A stretch of 34,158 bases of DNA from Selenomonadales bacterium (lineage in GTDB: Bacteria > Bacillota > Clostridia > Christensenellales > QALW01). The notes below the pieces were generated by a model. The model was given only the letters and a program-made list of their open reading frames with translations. It was not told the DNA's origin and made no database searches. Positions 6,604 to 15,002 of this stretch are shown piece by piece. The stretch is taken from assembly GCA_003150515.1 (NCBI GenBank), contig QALW01000037.1, positions 1 to 34,158 of the forward strand, in the 5' to 3' direction. The position numbers and the translations under genes are program-made. The first letter of the stretch is position 1. Every line of letters starts with the position of its first letter.

Positions 6604-8160
6604 ATGGGCAAAAGGCTTACGGCATTAATAATAATGGACGGCTTTGGTTATACGGATAATACGGACGGAAACGCCGTTTTGGAGGCGGGCACGCCTAATA
6701 TTGAGCGTTTCAAGAAAGAATTTCCCAACACCCTTATAGGGGCCAGCGGAATGGACGTGGGATTGCCTCAGGGACAAATGGGCAACAGCGAGGTGGGCCA
6801 TTTGAATATCGGCGCCGGCAGGGTGGTGTATCAAAAGCTCACTCTTATAACCAAGAGCATTATGGACGGGCAGTTTTATCAAAAAAGCTCTTTTAAAGAT
6901 TTTATGCAGGAAGTAAAGGCCAGAGAGGGCAGGCTGCACGTTATGGGGCTGCTTTCAGACGGCGGCGTGCACAGTCATATTGAACATCTTTACGCCGTGC
7001 TGGAATTGGCCAAGAGGGAAAATCTAAAAGAGGTTTATATCCATTGCTTCATGGACGGCCGGGATGTTCCGCCCTCCAGCGGCCTGGATTATATCCAGCA
7101 GCTTGAAGCGCATCTCGCTCAGAACGGATGGGGCAGAATAGCCTCTGTTTCGGGCAGATATTACGCTATGGACAGGGATAACCGCTGGGAGCGCGTGCAA
7201 AAGGCCTATGAGGCCGTGGCGCTGGGCAGAGGGGAATTAGCTTCCAGCGCGGAAGAAGCCATGCGCAATTCCTATAATAAAGGGGAAACGGACGAATTTG
7301 TGCGCCCCAGCGTTATTATGGACGGGGACAGGCCTGTGGCTCAAATCCAGCCTGGAGACGGCGTGCTTTTCTTCAATTTCCGGCCTGACCGCGCCAGGGA
7401 AATTACCAGAACCTTTATTGAAAAGGATTTTTCGGGATTTGAACGCCAAAACGGCTATATTCCTGTTAGCTTTCTGGGCTTTACGCAATATGACGAGACC
7501 TTTACCGGCCTTTATACCGGATATACTCAAGATGAGCTCAACGTTTCGCTGAAAAATAATTTGGGCGAATATCTGGCGGCCTGCGGCAAAACGCAGGTGC
7601 GGCTGGCTGAGACGGAAAAATATGCGCACGTTACCTTTTTCTTTAATGGCGGAGTGGAAGCTCCTAACGATGGGGAGGATCGGATCCTGGTTCCCTCGCC
7701 TAAGGTGGCCACTTACGATTTAAAGCCGGAGATGAGCGCTTTGGAGGTGGCGGATAAGGCGGTTGAAGCGGTTAGAAGCGGAAAATACGACGCGCTGATT
7801 ATGAATTTTGCCAATTGCGATATGGTGGGGCATACGGGCGTTATGCAGGCGGCGGAGCAGGCGGTCAGGACTGTGGATTCATGCGTGGGCAGAGTAGTGG
7901 ACGAGATTCTTGCCGCCGGCGGCAGCGCTATTATTACGGCCGACCACGGCAACGCCGAACAGATGGTGTATTACGGTTCAGATATTCCTTTTACGGCGCA
8001 TACTACTAACAAAGTTCCTTTTATTTTGGCTTCTCCTGAGCATAAAAACGCCGTTTTGCGCCAGGATGGGAAATTGGGCAATATAGCGCCTACAATTCTG
8101 GAGCTTATGGGGCTGGAGATACCGTCGGAGATGGATTGCGGAAGCATGATTATAAAATAA
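6604..8160 (+). CDS. gpmI: 2,3-bisphosphoglycerate-independent phosphoglycerate mutase
   Basis: Interconverts 3- and 2-phosphoglycerate through a phosphoserine intermediate with two manganese ions. The 518 residues belong to the alkaline-phosphatase superfamily. D12 is in IIMDGFG, the nucleophile S62 is in MGNSEVGHLNIGAGR, a metal site is in FANCDMVGHTG, and another is in ITADHGNAEQM. Binding residues are in FRPDRAREITR. The start follows AAAGGGAG. It is the last glycolytic gene of this block. The expected next gene, eno, is absent, and a very large hairpin element follows instead. Confidence 0.97.
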   Translation: MGKRLTALIIMDGFGYTDNTDGNAVLEAGTPNIERFKKEFPNTLIGASGMDVGLPQGQMGNSEVGHLNIGAGRVVYQKLTLITKSIMDGQFYQKSSFKDFMQEVKAREGRLHVMGLLSDGGVHSHIEHLYAVLELAKRENLKEVYIHCFMDGRDVPPSSGLDYIQQLEAHLAQNGWGRIASVSGRYYAMDRDNRWERVQKAYEAVALGRGELASSAEEAMRNSYNKGETDEFVRPSVIMDGDRPVAQIQPGDGVLFFNFRPDRAREITRTFIEKDFSGFERQNGYIPVSFLGFTQYDETFTGLYTGYTQDELNVSLKNNLGEYLAACGKTQVRLAETEKYAHVTFFFNGGVEAPNDGEDRILVPSPKVATYDLKPEMSALEVADKAVEAVRSGKYDALIMNFANCDMVGHTGVMQAAEQAVRTVDSCVGRVVDEILAAGGSAIITADHGNAEQMVYYGSDIPFTAHTTNKVPFILASPEHKNAVLRQDGKLGNIAPTILELMGLEIPSEMDCGSMIIK

Positions 8161-8209
8161 ACAAAGGCGCGATGCAGCGCATTTTCAGCGCGCGTCTCTT
8201 TGATGGCAT

Positions 8210-8338
8210 GGGGGCGGCGCGGAGCCCGGCGAAGCCGGGCCGGCGGCCATCGCCCTTGAAGGAAAGCTTGCTTTCCTTCAAGGGTGATGGCCGCTTGATT
8301 TCGGCGCCCGCAGGGCGCCGAAATTCCGCGCCGCCCCC
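8210..8338. repeat. Intergenic four-armed cloverleaf (cruciform) element
   Basis: A perfect 14-bp outer stem (GGGGGCGGCGCGGA, 8210-8223, with its complement at 8325-8338) encloses three adjacent hairpins. Arm 1 is a 7-bp stem with GAA loop (8224-8240). Arm 2 is a 25-bp stem with one G-U pair and a TT tip (8243-8294). Arm 3 is an 11-bp stem with GCA loop (8299-8323). Almost no base is left unpaired between arms. The plus-strand 3' side is followed by TTTTATT, so it may also end gpmI transcription. The tip of arm 2 is GGAAAGC/GCTTTCC, shared with hairpins near 2068 and 12592. No ORF in this region is credible. The rest of 8339-8545 shows only the leader of hpf. Confidence 0.85.
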
Positions 8339-8545
8339 TTTTATTCCGGATAATTCGCGCGCTTTAAGCAAGCGGCCCGGCAAGCGCCCCGCTTAATAAG
8401 AAAAATCTTTTGAGATAATAAAAGAGTTCGTTTTAACAGTATGGCAATACTTTGTTAGAGGAAAAATAATAATATCATGGCAGGAAAAAGAGCAGAGCCG
8501 CCGAATATTATTAATAACTAAAAATCCAAAGGAGGGGTTGACTTT

Positions 8546-9073
8546 ATGAGAATACATTATACGGAACGAGGCTGCGAGGCGTCTGATAAGCTCAGAGGAA
8601 TTATTGAAAAGAAGCTGGTCAAGCTGAACAAATTCATAGACGAGGATACGGACGCATATGTCACCCTGACGCGCGAAGGAAAGCGTCATATTATGGAAAT
8701 AACCATTCCTTTTAATAATATGATGCTCAGAGGCGAGGAAGTATGCGAGGATTTTTACAGCGCTATTGACGATATAGTCAACGCTCTGGAACGGCAGATG
8801 CGCAAGCATCGTACTCGCCTGGAACGCCGCGTGCGCGAAAACGCCTTTGCGGATTATATTCCCCAGGAGGATGATGAGCCTGAAAACAGCTATGAAATAG
8901 TCCGCGTAAAGCGATTTGCTATCAAGCCTATGGATTCGGAAGAGGCCATTATGCAGATGGAATTGGTAGGGCATGATTTCTTTGTGTTCAGGAACGCCGA
9001 GACCGAGCAGGTAAACGTAGTTTATAAACGCAGGGACGGCCGGTACGGTCTTATAGAACCTGAATATATATAA
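8546..9073 (+). CDS. hpf: Ribosome hibernation-promoting factor, long form
   Basis: Binds the 30S subunit and dimerises ribosomes into inactive 100S particles during stress or stationary phase. At 175 residues it is the long form typical of Gram-positives. Residues 1 to about 95 are the S30AE/YfiA domain (MRIHYTERGCEASDKLRGIIEKK, given here only as the start region, then YSAIDDIVNALERQMRKHR). After a linker, the C-terminal dimerisation domain carries VRVKRFAIKPMDSEEAIMQM, GHDFFVFRNAET and VVYKRRDGRYGLIEP. The ribosome-binding site AAAGGAGGGG is strong. Single gene, closed by a clear terminator. I see no convincing promoter in the AT-rich 8400-8520 region. Confidence 0.97.
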   Translation: MRIHYTERGCEASDKLRGIIEKKLVKLNKFIDEDTDAYVTLTREGKRHIMEITIPFNNMMLRGEEVCEDFYSAIDDIVNALERQMRKHRTRLERRVRENAFADYIPQEDDEPENSYEIVRVKRFAIKPMDSEEAIMQMELVGHDFFVFRNAETEQVNVVYKRRDGRYGLIEPEYI

Positions 9074-9091
9074 AATGCCGCTATGGCCTTT

Positions 9092-9135
9092 AAAACAAGC
9101 GGCGGCCGGGGCCGGCCGCCGCTTGTTTTATTTTA
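9092..9135 (+). terminator. Terminator after hpf
   Basis: A 15-bp perfect stem starts AAAACAAGCGGCGGC at 9092-9106 and pairs with 9115-9129, with a CGGGGCCG tip. It is followed by ATTTTAG. It lies inside the open frame that precedes cca, which argues against the farthest upstream start for that gene. Confidence 0.85.
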
Positions 9136-9155
9136 GTCGGGGGATATGCTTAAGG

Positions 9156-10385
9156 ATGAGTAGATTGCTGAAATTGTCAAGCGGGGCGGAACGAATAATA
9201 AATATATTGGAGCAAAAAGGTTATCAGGCTTATGCCGTCGGAGGCTGCGTCAGGGATTTGCTGCTGGGGCTGACGCCCGCCGATTGGGATATAGCTTCGT
9301 CCGCGCTGCCTCAGGATATAATGGAGGCCTTTAATGGATACAGCGTGATTCCTACCGGCATAAAGCATGGTACGGTAACGGTGATTATGGAGGGGACGCC
9401 CTTTGAAATAACCACATTCAGAACGGAGGGGCGCTATGTAGCTCATAGGCGGCCGGAAAAAGTCAATTTTGTGAGCGAGCTTAAGGAAGATTTGCGGCGG
9501 CGGGATTTTACTCTCAACGCTATGGCTTATAATCCTTCGGGAGGGCTATATGATTTTTTTGGCGGCGAGGAGGATTTAAAGGCGGGCGTGCTGAGATGCG
9601 TGGGGGAAGCGTCCGAACGCTTTTGGGAGGACGCTCTCCGCATTATGAGGGCGCTGCGCTTTGCTTCTGTATATGGATTCCAAATAGAAAAGAATACCGG
9701 CTTGGCCGTCCGTGCGTGCGCTCCGTATTTAAAAGAAATTTCAGCAGAAAGGCTCGGCTCTGAATTTAATAAATTTTTGCTGGGCCGCGGCTTTTATTCG
9801 ATAATGCAGGAATATGCCGAGGTAGTTTATTATGCTCTTGATATGCCGGAGGTCGGGCAATTTCGTCTCAAAGCGGCGGCCCTGGCGCCCAACGATTTGG
9901 AAATGCGCCTTGGGCTGCTGTTTGAAAGCGGAGAATGGGCCCGAAGGGTATTAAAAGGGCTTAGGTATGATAATAAAACCATACGCGGAGCGGCAATAAT
10001 AGCCCAGGAGCTTCTTAAAAGAGAGGCGGAGGCTCTGGAGGTTAAAAAAATGCTGAATAAATTGGGCGCTGAATATTATTTTAAATTGTTATCCGCGCGG
10101 GAGGCGTATGAAAGAGCTGCGGGCGAGAGCCCGGCTTCAGTTTATGCCCGTAATCTGGCGGAAGAGATATTATCTAAAGGGCAGTGCGTATCCTTAAAGC
10201 AGCTGGCCGTAAAGGGCGGCGATCTCCGTGAATTTGTTCGGGCGCCGGCAATAGGAAGCCTTTTAAACGCGCTTTTAGAGGAGGTTATGCAGGGCGGGCT
10301 GCCTAATAGCCGGGAACTGCTGCTCAAGCGCGCCGGGGAACTGGCGCAGGACTGCGCTCAGCCGGTTTTGCGCCGTCATGATTAA
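9156..10385 (+). CDS. cca: CCA tRNA nucleotidyltransferase / poly(A) polymerase family
   Basis: Adds or repairs the 3' CCA of tRNAs. Class II nucleotidyltransferase motifs are clear: AVGGCVRDLLLG with the metal-binding PADWDIASSA, EITTFRTEG, LRRRDFTLNAMAYN and the neck region ERFWEDALRIMRALRFASVYGF. The frame is open from 9075, but that start would place the hpf terminator inside the gene. I use ATG 9156, about 409 residues, with GGGGGA 11 nt upstream. TTG 9165, preceded by AAGGATGAG, is an alternative. Long enough for a CCA enzyme, but poly(A) polymerase or a partial-activity CC- or A-adding version cannot be excluded by eye. Confidence 0.88.
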   Translation: MSRLLKLSSGAERIINILEQKGYQAYAVGGCVRDLLLGLTPADWDIASSALPQDIMEAFNGYSVIPTGIKHGTVTVIMEGTPFEITTFRTEGRYVAHRRPEKVNFVSELKEDLRRRDFTLNAMAYNPSGGLYDFFGGEEDLKAGVLRCVGEASERFWEDALRIMRALRFASVYGFQIEKNTGLAVRACAPYLKEISAERLGSEFNKFLLGRGFYSIMQEYAEVVYYALDMPEVGQFRLKAAALAPNDLEMRLGLLFESGEWARRVLKGLRYDNKTIRGAAIIAQELLKREAEALEVKKMLNKLGAEYYFKLLSAREAYERAAGESPASVYARNLAEEILSKGQCVSLKQLAVKGGDLREFVRAPAIGSLLNALLEEVMQGGLPNSRELLLKRAGELAQDCAQPVLRRHD

Positions 10386-10446
10386 ATATTATTTTTCAAG
10401 TTTTGCTCTGCGGATGTCATTTCAAGGAATTTCAGCTTTATCCGCA

Positions 10447-10474
10447 TTGACAGCGCGTCCCCTTTTGGTATATC
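10447..10474 (+). promoter_or_regulatory. Probable promoter of hprK
   Basis: TTGACA (10447-10452), 16-bp spacer, TATATC (10469-10474), about 28 nt before the start codon. The -35 is perfect and the -10 moderate. Confidence 0.5.
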
Positions 10475-10502
10475 CTATAAAAAACGCTTAAAGGAGAAGG
10501 TT

Positions 10503-11420
10503 ATGGCCAAGATATCTCTTGAGAAGTTTACGCGAGCGCTCAATTTAGAGGTGCTGGAAAGCTGCGGCAAGGATTTTGTGGAAATAGAGACCAGCGAAAT
10601 AACCAGACCGGGGCTTCAGCTGGCGGGCTTTTTTGATTATTTTGCTTTTAACAGAGTGCAGGTTTTCGGAAAGGTGGAGGCGGCATATGTGGATTTAATG
10701 TCTCCGGGCGAAAGGCTCAGAGCGTTTGACAGATTGTTTTCATATACAATTCCATGCGCCGTTATAAGCAGGGAATTAGAGCCTTCGGGGGAAATGATGT
10801 CCATGCTTAAAAAACACGGCAGAGTGCTGATGCGCTCCAATCAGGCCACAAGCAAGCTGGAGCATGCCCTTATAAATTATCTGGTGGCTGAATTGGCTCC
10901 CTGCATAACCGTGCACGGCGTGCTTATGGACGTATACGGCATAGGCATTCTGCTTACGGGCGAATCGGGGATAGGCAAAAGCGAGACGGCGCTGGAATTA
11001 GTTAAACGCGGGCATAGGCTGGTTGCCGACGACGCAGTGCAGATTAAAAGGGTGAACGAGCAGAGGCTGGTGGGCGAGCCGCCTGAATTGCTCCGCCATC
11101 TTATGGAAATCAGGGGAATAGGCATAATTAACGTTGAATATATGTACGGCATCAGCTCGGTCATATCCAGCAAATCGGTGGATCTGGTGGTGCATCTGGA
11201 AAACTGGCAGCAGTCCAAGGAATATGACCGTCTGGGCGACCAGGAGGATTTTATGGAGATTCTGGACGTCTGCGTGCCTAAAATATTGGTGCCCGTCCGG
11301 CCCGGACGCAATCTCGCTATAATAATTGAAGTGGCGGCGCGCAATCAGCGCCTTAAGACGACGGGGTACAGCGCGCTTCAGGAGCTGCTGGAACGCAGAA
11401 GCAATATAAAGTTTGATTAG
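10503..11420 (+). CDS. hprK: HPr kinase/phosphorylase
   Basis: Phosphorylates HPr on Ser46, and removes that phosphate, to drive carbon catabolite control in Gram-positives; a hexamer in the cytoplasm. The 305-residue length is typical. The N-terminal domain occupies about residues 1-130. The C-terminal kinase domain holds a conserved VHGVLMDVYGIGILLTG lead-in, the Walker A motif GESGIGKSE, VADDAVQI and the HprK signature MEIRGIGIINV. Start supported by AAAGGAGAAGG. It is followed by a glucokinase gene, so sugar sensing and sugar phosphorylation are side by side; ptsH itself is not in the window. Confidence 0.97.
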   Translation: MAKISLEKFTRALNLEVLESCGKDFVEIETSEITRPGLQLAGFFDYFAFNRVQVFGKVEAAYVDLMSPGERLRAFDRLFSYTIPCAVISRELEPSGEMMSMLKKHGRVLMRSNQATSKLEHALINYLVAELAPCITVHGVLMDVYGIGILLTGESGIGKSETALELVKRGHRLVADDAVQIKRVNEQRLVGEPPELLRHLMEIRGIGIINVEYMYGISSVISSKSVDLVVHLENWQQSKEYDRLGDQEDFMEILDVCVPKILVPVRPGRNLAIIIEVAARNQRLKTTGYSALQELLERRSNIKFD

Positions 11421-11574
11421 ATAAGATAATGCCGGCAGGGCATGATGAGCCGCGGAGAGCGTTTTCCTCTCTGGAAAGAGTTCAGGGCTGTTCCGGAAGC
11501 CGGAATGATTATGGCCGTGAAGACGCATGGCGCTCTGTTTGCATTTTTAAAGAATAAAGAGGAGAGATGAATTA

Positions 11575-12507
11575 ATGAGGTATAAGCTGGGAGTGGATCT
11601 TGGGGGGACTCATATTGGAGCGGGGCTGGTGGACGCAAACGGAAATCTGTTAAAAAAGCTTTATGTGCCCACGCCCGAAAACCGTGATTTTGATGAGACG
11701 GTAAAAGCTATAATCAAAGCGGTCGAGCGGCTTCTGGAGGAATACGGCGCCAATATATCCTGCTGCGACAGCATAGGAATCGGTTCTCCGGGAGTGGCCG
11801 AGGAAGAGACGGGCAAAATTGTTTTTTCCACTAATTTTCAATGGTATGATCAGCCGCTGGGCGAGAGGCTGAAGGAGCATTTTAACATACATGTACATGT
11901 GGGCAATGACGCAGATGTGGCTGGATGGGCCGAATATCTCATGGGCGCCGGCAAGGGTTCTAAAAGCTGCGTTACTATTACGCTGGGAACGGGCGTAGGC
12001 GGCGGATTAGTCTTAAACGGACGTTTATTCTCAGGCGGAATGCTGGGCGGGGCAGAATTGGGGCATGTTACTCTCATTGCCGGGGGGGCGCGCTGCACAT
12101 GCGGCAAAGAGGGCTGCGCCGAAGCATACTGCTCCGCTTCCGCGCTTATACGCCAAGCTGAGGAAGGGCTGCTTCAGGGCAGAAAGTCAGTTTTGAAAAG
12201 CGGGCTGGAGGCTAAGGACGTAGTGGACGCGGCCCGGGCCGGGGATGAGTTTGCTTCAGAGCTTTTTGCAAATTATGTTGAGAATCTTGCGCATTTGCTC
12301 TCCAGCATAATCAATTTGCTGGCTCCTGAAATAATTGCTTTGGGAGGCGGAGTATCCAAGGCGGGAGATTTTCTGCTGGAGCCTTTGAGAAAGCGAGTGG
12401 CGGAGCTGGTGCTCAATAAGAGTCTGCCCCATGCGAAAATAGTCTGCGCGCAGATGGGCAATGACGCGGGCATTATAGGGGCGGCGCTGCTTGAGGGAAC
12501 GAATTAG
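11575..12507 (+). CDS. glk: ROK-family glucokinase
   Basis: ATP-dependent phosphorylation of glucose (or a related hexose) to the 6-phosphate. 310 residues. The ATP site is GVDLGGTHIGAG at the N-terminus. The sugar and catalytic site is VGNDADVAGWAEY, with the catalytic aspartate in NDAD. TLGTGVGGG follows. The ROK zinc site CTCGKEGCAEAYCS is intact, which supports a sugar kinase rather than a repressor, and there is no N-terminal DNA-binding domain. The ribosome-binding site is GAGGAGAG. About 155 nt separate it from hprK, with no clear promoter seen. N-acetylmannosamine kinase or allokinase activity cannot be ruled out by sequence alone. Confidence 0.9.
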   Translation: MRYKLGVDLGGTHIGAGLVDANGNLLKKLYVPTPENRDFDETVKAIIKAVERLLEEYGANISCCDSIGIGSPGVAEEETGKIVFSTNFQWYDQPLGERLKEHFNIHVHVGNDADVAGWAEYLMGAGKGSKSCVTITLGTGVGGGLVLNGRLFSGGMLGGAELGHVTLIAGGARCTCGKEGCAEAYCSASALIRQAEEGLLQGRKSVLKSGLEAKDVVDAARAGDEFASELFANYVENLAHLLSSIINLLAPEIIALGGGVSKAGDFLLEPLRKRVAELVLNKSLPHAKIVCAQMGNDAGIIGAALLEGTN

Positions 12508-12564
12508 GATTTTTGCTGCGGATTTTCCGTTTTTCGCCGGTTCCGGCTTTGGACGTCTGGAACA

Positions 12565-12619
12565 GGCGCAATTATGCCCCCTGGGAAAGCAAAGCTTTCC
12601 CAGGGGGCATAATTGCGCC
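12565..12619. repeat. Perfect 26-bp intergenic hairpin
   Basis: A flawless 26-bp inverted repeat (12565-12590 with 12594-12619) closes over a 3-nt AAA loop. A second, outer 7-bp pair CCGGCTT/AAGCCGG (12543-12549 and 12634-12640) surrounds it. There is no T-run afterwards, so it is not a normal intrinsic terminator. The tip GGAAAGC/GCTTTCC is the same as in the elements near 2068 and 8268. Confidence 0.85.
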
Positions 12620-12758
12620 GGGCGCGGATTTATAAGCCGGATGAAACGCCCTCCTTTTTTAAAACTGGAGGAGGCGTGCGGGGAAAAAGCGCCTCTTGCG
12701 CATATTAAAGCCAAAGGAAGCATAGGCTTTAATACGAAATTATCGTGAGGTGCGCTGT

Positions 12759-13973
12759 ATGTCGGGAAAGAAAGATAAGAGCGGCCGCAGGGTTACCCCG
12801 GCCGCTTTGGTGTTATTTGTAGCGCTGGTGCTTTTTCTTTGGCTGGCGCCGGGCTATCTTTATCCTATTCTGGCTTCGGATATATTTTCCGAGGAGGTGC
12901 AGAAAAGACGGGAGAGCATGTATACCGGCGTTATTACCGTTTGGCAGGTGGATACTTTTGAAGGGGGCACGGGCTCCAGGACGGCCTGGCTCAATAGATT
13001 GCTTGCTTCTCTTGAAAAGCAGTATAACGGCGTTTATTTTGTTGTGCGCTCCATGACGCCCGAGCGGGCGAAAACGCTTCTGGCTTCGGGCAATGAAAGC
13101 ATCATGCCTGATATGCTGAGCTTTGGGCGCGGGCTTATAGAAAATCCTGAGGAACTGCTTATGCCTATTTCTGAGGAATATACTACAGGCCTGATGCCTG
13201 AATTAATTGATGCCTGCGGGGGATATGCGCTTCCATGGGCTTTTGGAGGATATGCCGTCTTTGCGGACAGCGAGCTTGCGGCTAAGCATGGTCTGGGCGA
13301 AAATATATCAGATTTGCCTCAATTTTTAAACAAGCTGGGAGGGCCGGCCAAATACGGAAAAACCACGCGGGATATTTATGCTCTGGGCATATCCAACACG
13401 GTTAAGAGCGTGCCGGGAGCGTCTCTGGCCCGCCTGCTGGAACCGGGCAGCCTCAACGGGCAGTATGCTCTGCGCTCCAATCAGGAGGATACTACCGAAA
13501 ACATCTGGGACAGCTATAATTATTCCAAGAGCATCTGCGCAATGCTGGGCACCCAGAGGGATATTTACAGGATGGCCGCGGCCGCAGGAAACAATAAATT
13601 GCGTTCCAGCGTAATGCTGCCTGTTTCGGGCTATACTGATTTAGTGGCCTGCATAGGCATTTTAAAAACCCAGGATGAAAAGAAACTGGACGTTATGCAT
13701 AATGTTTTGAGGCTGCTTTGCCGGACGGATACGCAGAACACCCTTAATCTGATCGGACTTTTTCCTGCGGCCGTTTCTGCTTTGGATATAATCTATCAGG
13801 AGGAACTGCTCAACAGGCTTTTTGAGGAATTGAAGAAGCAGAGGCTGCTGGTGCCCAGCGTTTTTGCTTCTCAGGAACAGATCGCCGAGGAGAATAAGCT
13901 GATGCTTGAATATCTCAGGACGGGGGCGCAGAAAGAACAGGTGCAGCAATTTTTCAGCAATATATCAAAATAG
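12759..13973 (+). CDS. Membrane-anchored extracellular solute-binding-like protein
   Basis: A 404-residue exported protein. A basic N-terminus (MSGKKDKSGRR) precedes a single hydrophobic helix (AALVLFVALVLFLWLAPGYLYPIL) that lacks a lipobox cysteine and a good cleavage site, so it probably stays as an anchor. The rest resembles periplasmic-type sugar-binding proteins (cluster 1 ABC substrate binders): GVITVWQVDTFEGG near the start, PDMLSFG, then YALPWAFGGYAVFAD, the usual substrate-cleft strand. No permease or ATPase gene is adjacent, so a transport role is unproven; sensing or an adaptor role is possible. ATG 12759 is chosen because GTGAGG lies 8 nt before it; GTG 12750 overlaps that site. 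Confidence 0.6.
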   Translation: MSGKKDKSGRRVTPAALVLFVALVLFLWLAPGYLYPILASDIFSEEVQKRRESMYTGVITVWQVDTFEGGTGSRTAWLNRLLASLEKQYNGVYFVVRSMTPERAKTLLASGNESIMPDMLSFGRGLIENPEELLMPISEEYTTGLMPELIDACGGYALPWAFGGYAVFADSELAAKHGLGENISDLPQFLNKLGGPAKYGKTTRDIYALGISNTVKSVPGASLARLLEPGSLNGQYALRSNQEDTTENIWDSYNYSKSICAMLGTQRDIYRMAAAAGNNKLRSSVMLPVSGYTDLVACIGILKTQDEKKLDVMHNVLRLLCRTDTQNTLNLIGLFPAAVSALDIIYQEELLNRLFEELKKQRLLVPSVFASQEQIAEENKLMLEYLRTGAQKEQVQQFFSNISK

Positions 13974-13984
13974 AGGATAAGCGC

Positions 13985-14013
13985 TTGTTTAAAACGCAAA
14001 AATGATGTAAAAT
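13985..14013 (+). promoter_or_regulatory. Probable promoter of the murB-rapZ-whiA-dnaE operon
   Basis: TTGTTT (13985-13990), 17-bp spacer and TAAAAT (14008-14013), about 55 nt before the murB start. Two mismatches in the -35 and one in the -10. Confidence 0.5.
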
Positions 14014-14067
14014 AATATATGGCTGTATTCTGCTTTCAGAATGGCTATATTATGTTTGGAGAAATGT

Positions 14068-14979
14068 ATGTCGGGTAAAGATATTATACATATTTTCAAA
14101 GGGCTGCTGCCCGATGAGAGGCTGCTCAGCGATGTGGATATGAAGCGGCTGACCACTTTCAGAATAGGCGGCCCGGCCGACGTCGTAGCCGAGGCGCAGA
14201 ACGGCGAGGAAATTGCATGCCTTATCCGGGCGGCCAGGGGAGCTGGCGTGCCTTTTGTAGTGTTGGGCAACGGCTCTAATGTGCTCGTTCGGGATAAGGG
14301 TTTTAGGGGCCTTGTAATAAGGATAAATTCCGCTATGAGCAATGTTAAGGCGGAAGGCAATATTGTTCGCGCGCAGGCGGGGATTACATTAAGCGCTTTG
14401 GCGCGGTTTTTAGCGGCCGGAGCTTTGGCCGGATTTGAATTTGCCAGCGGGATTCCCGGCTGTTTGGGCGGGGGAATATATATGAACGCGGGCGCGTATA
14501 ACGGGGAAATTGGAAATCTGGTCAGAGAGGTTTCTTTTATAGACGAACAGTCAAGGCTGGTTAAATTTAATCAGGCCGAGATGAAATTTTCTTACAGGCA
14601 CTGCGCGCTTTCTGAGCGGGAGGTTGTTATAACCGAAGCCTGTCTTGAATTGGAGCAGGGAGATTCAAAGCAGATTGAGCAGATGCTAAGGGATTACACC
14701 CGCCGCCGAAAGGAGCGCCAGCCTTTGGAATATCCCAGCGCGGGAAGCATGTTTAAAAGGCCGGAAGGGGCTTATGCCGCGGCGCTTATAGATCAGGCGG
14801 GGCTTAAAGGCATGCGGGTGGGAGACGCCTGCATTTCTGAAAAGCATGCGGGATTTTTTATAAATCTGGGCGGAGCCACTGCCGAGCAGATGCTGGAATT
14901 AGTGCAGAAAACGCAGGAAATCGTCTATGGACGGACGGGCATAATGCTTTGCCCGGAGGTGCGCATAATAGGCGAATAA
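14068..14979 (+). CDS. murB: UDP-N-acetylenolpyruvoylglucosamine reductase
   Basis: The FAD enzyme that reduces UDP-GlcNAc-enolpyruvate to UDP-N-acetylmuramate, an early step of peptidoglycan synthesis. FAD-binding motifs are FVVLGNGSNVLVRD and FASGIPGCLGGGIYMNAGAY. The catalytic serine is in YPSAGSMFKRP, and AGFFINLGGAT and CPEVRIIGE end the substrate domain. ATG 14068 (303 residues) has GGAG 6 nt upstream and is preferred over the in-frame ATG at 14041. It heads a tight operon: rapZ starts 23 nt after its stop. Confidence 0.97.
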   Translation: MSGKDIIHIFKGLLPDERLLSDVDMKRLTTFRIGGPADVVAEAQNGEEIACLIRAARGAGVPFVVLGNGSNVLVRDKGFRGLVIRINSAMSNVKAEGNIVRAQAGITLSALARFLAAGALAGFEFASGIPGCLGGGIYMNAGAYNGEIGNLVREVSFIDEQSRLVKFNQAEMKFSYRHCALSEREVVITEACLELEQGDSKQIEQMLRDYTRRRKERQPLEYPSAGSMFKRPEGAYAAALIDQAGLKGMRVGDACISEKHAGFFINLGGATAEQMLELVQKTQEIVYGRTGIMLCPEVRIIGE

Positions 14980-15002
14980 TTGAACATAAGAGGTGACGGC
15001 AA

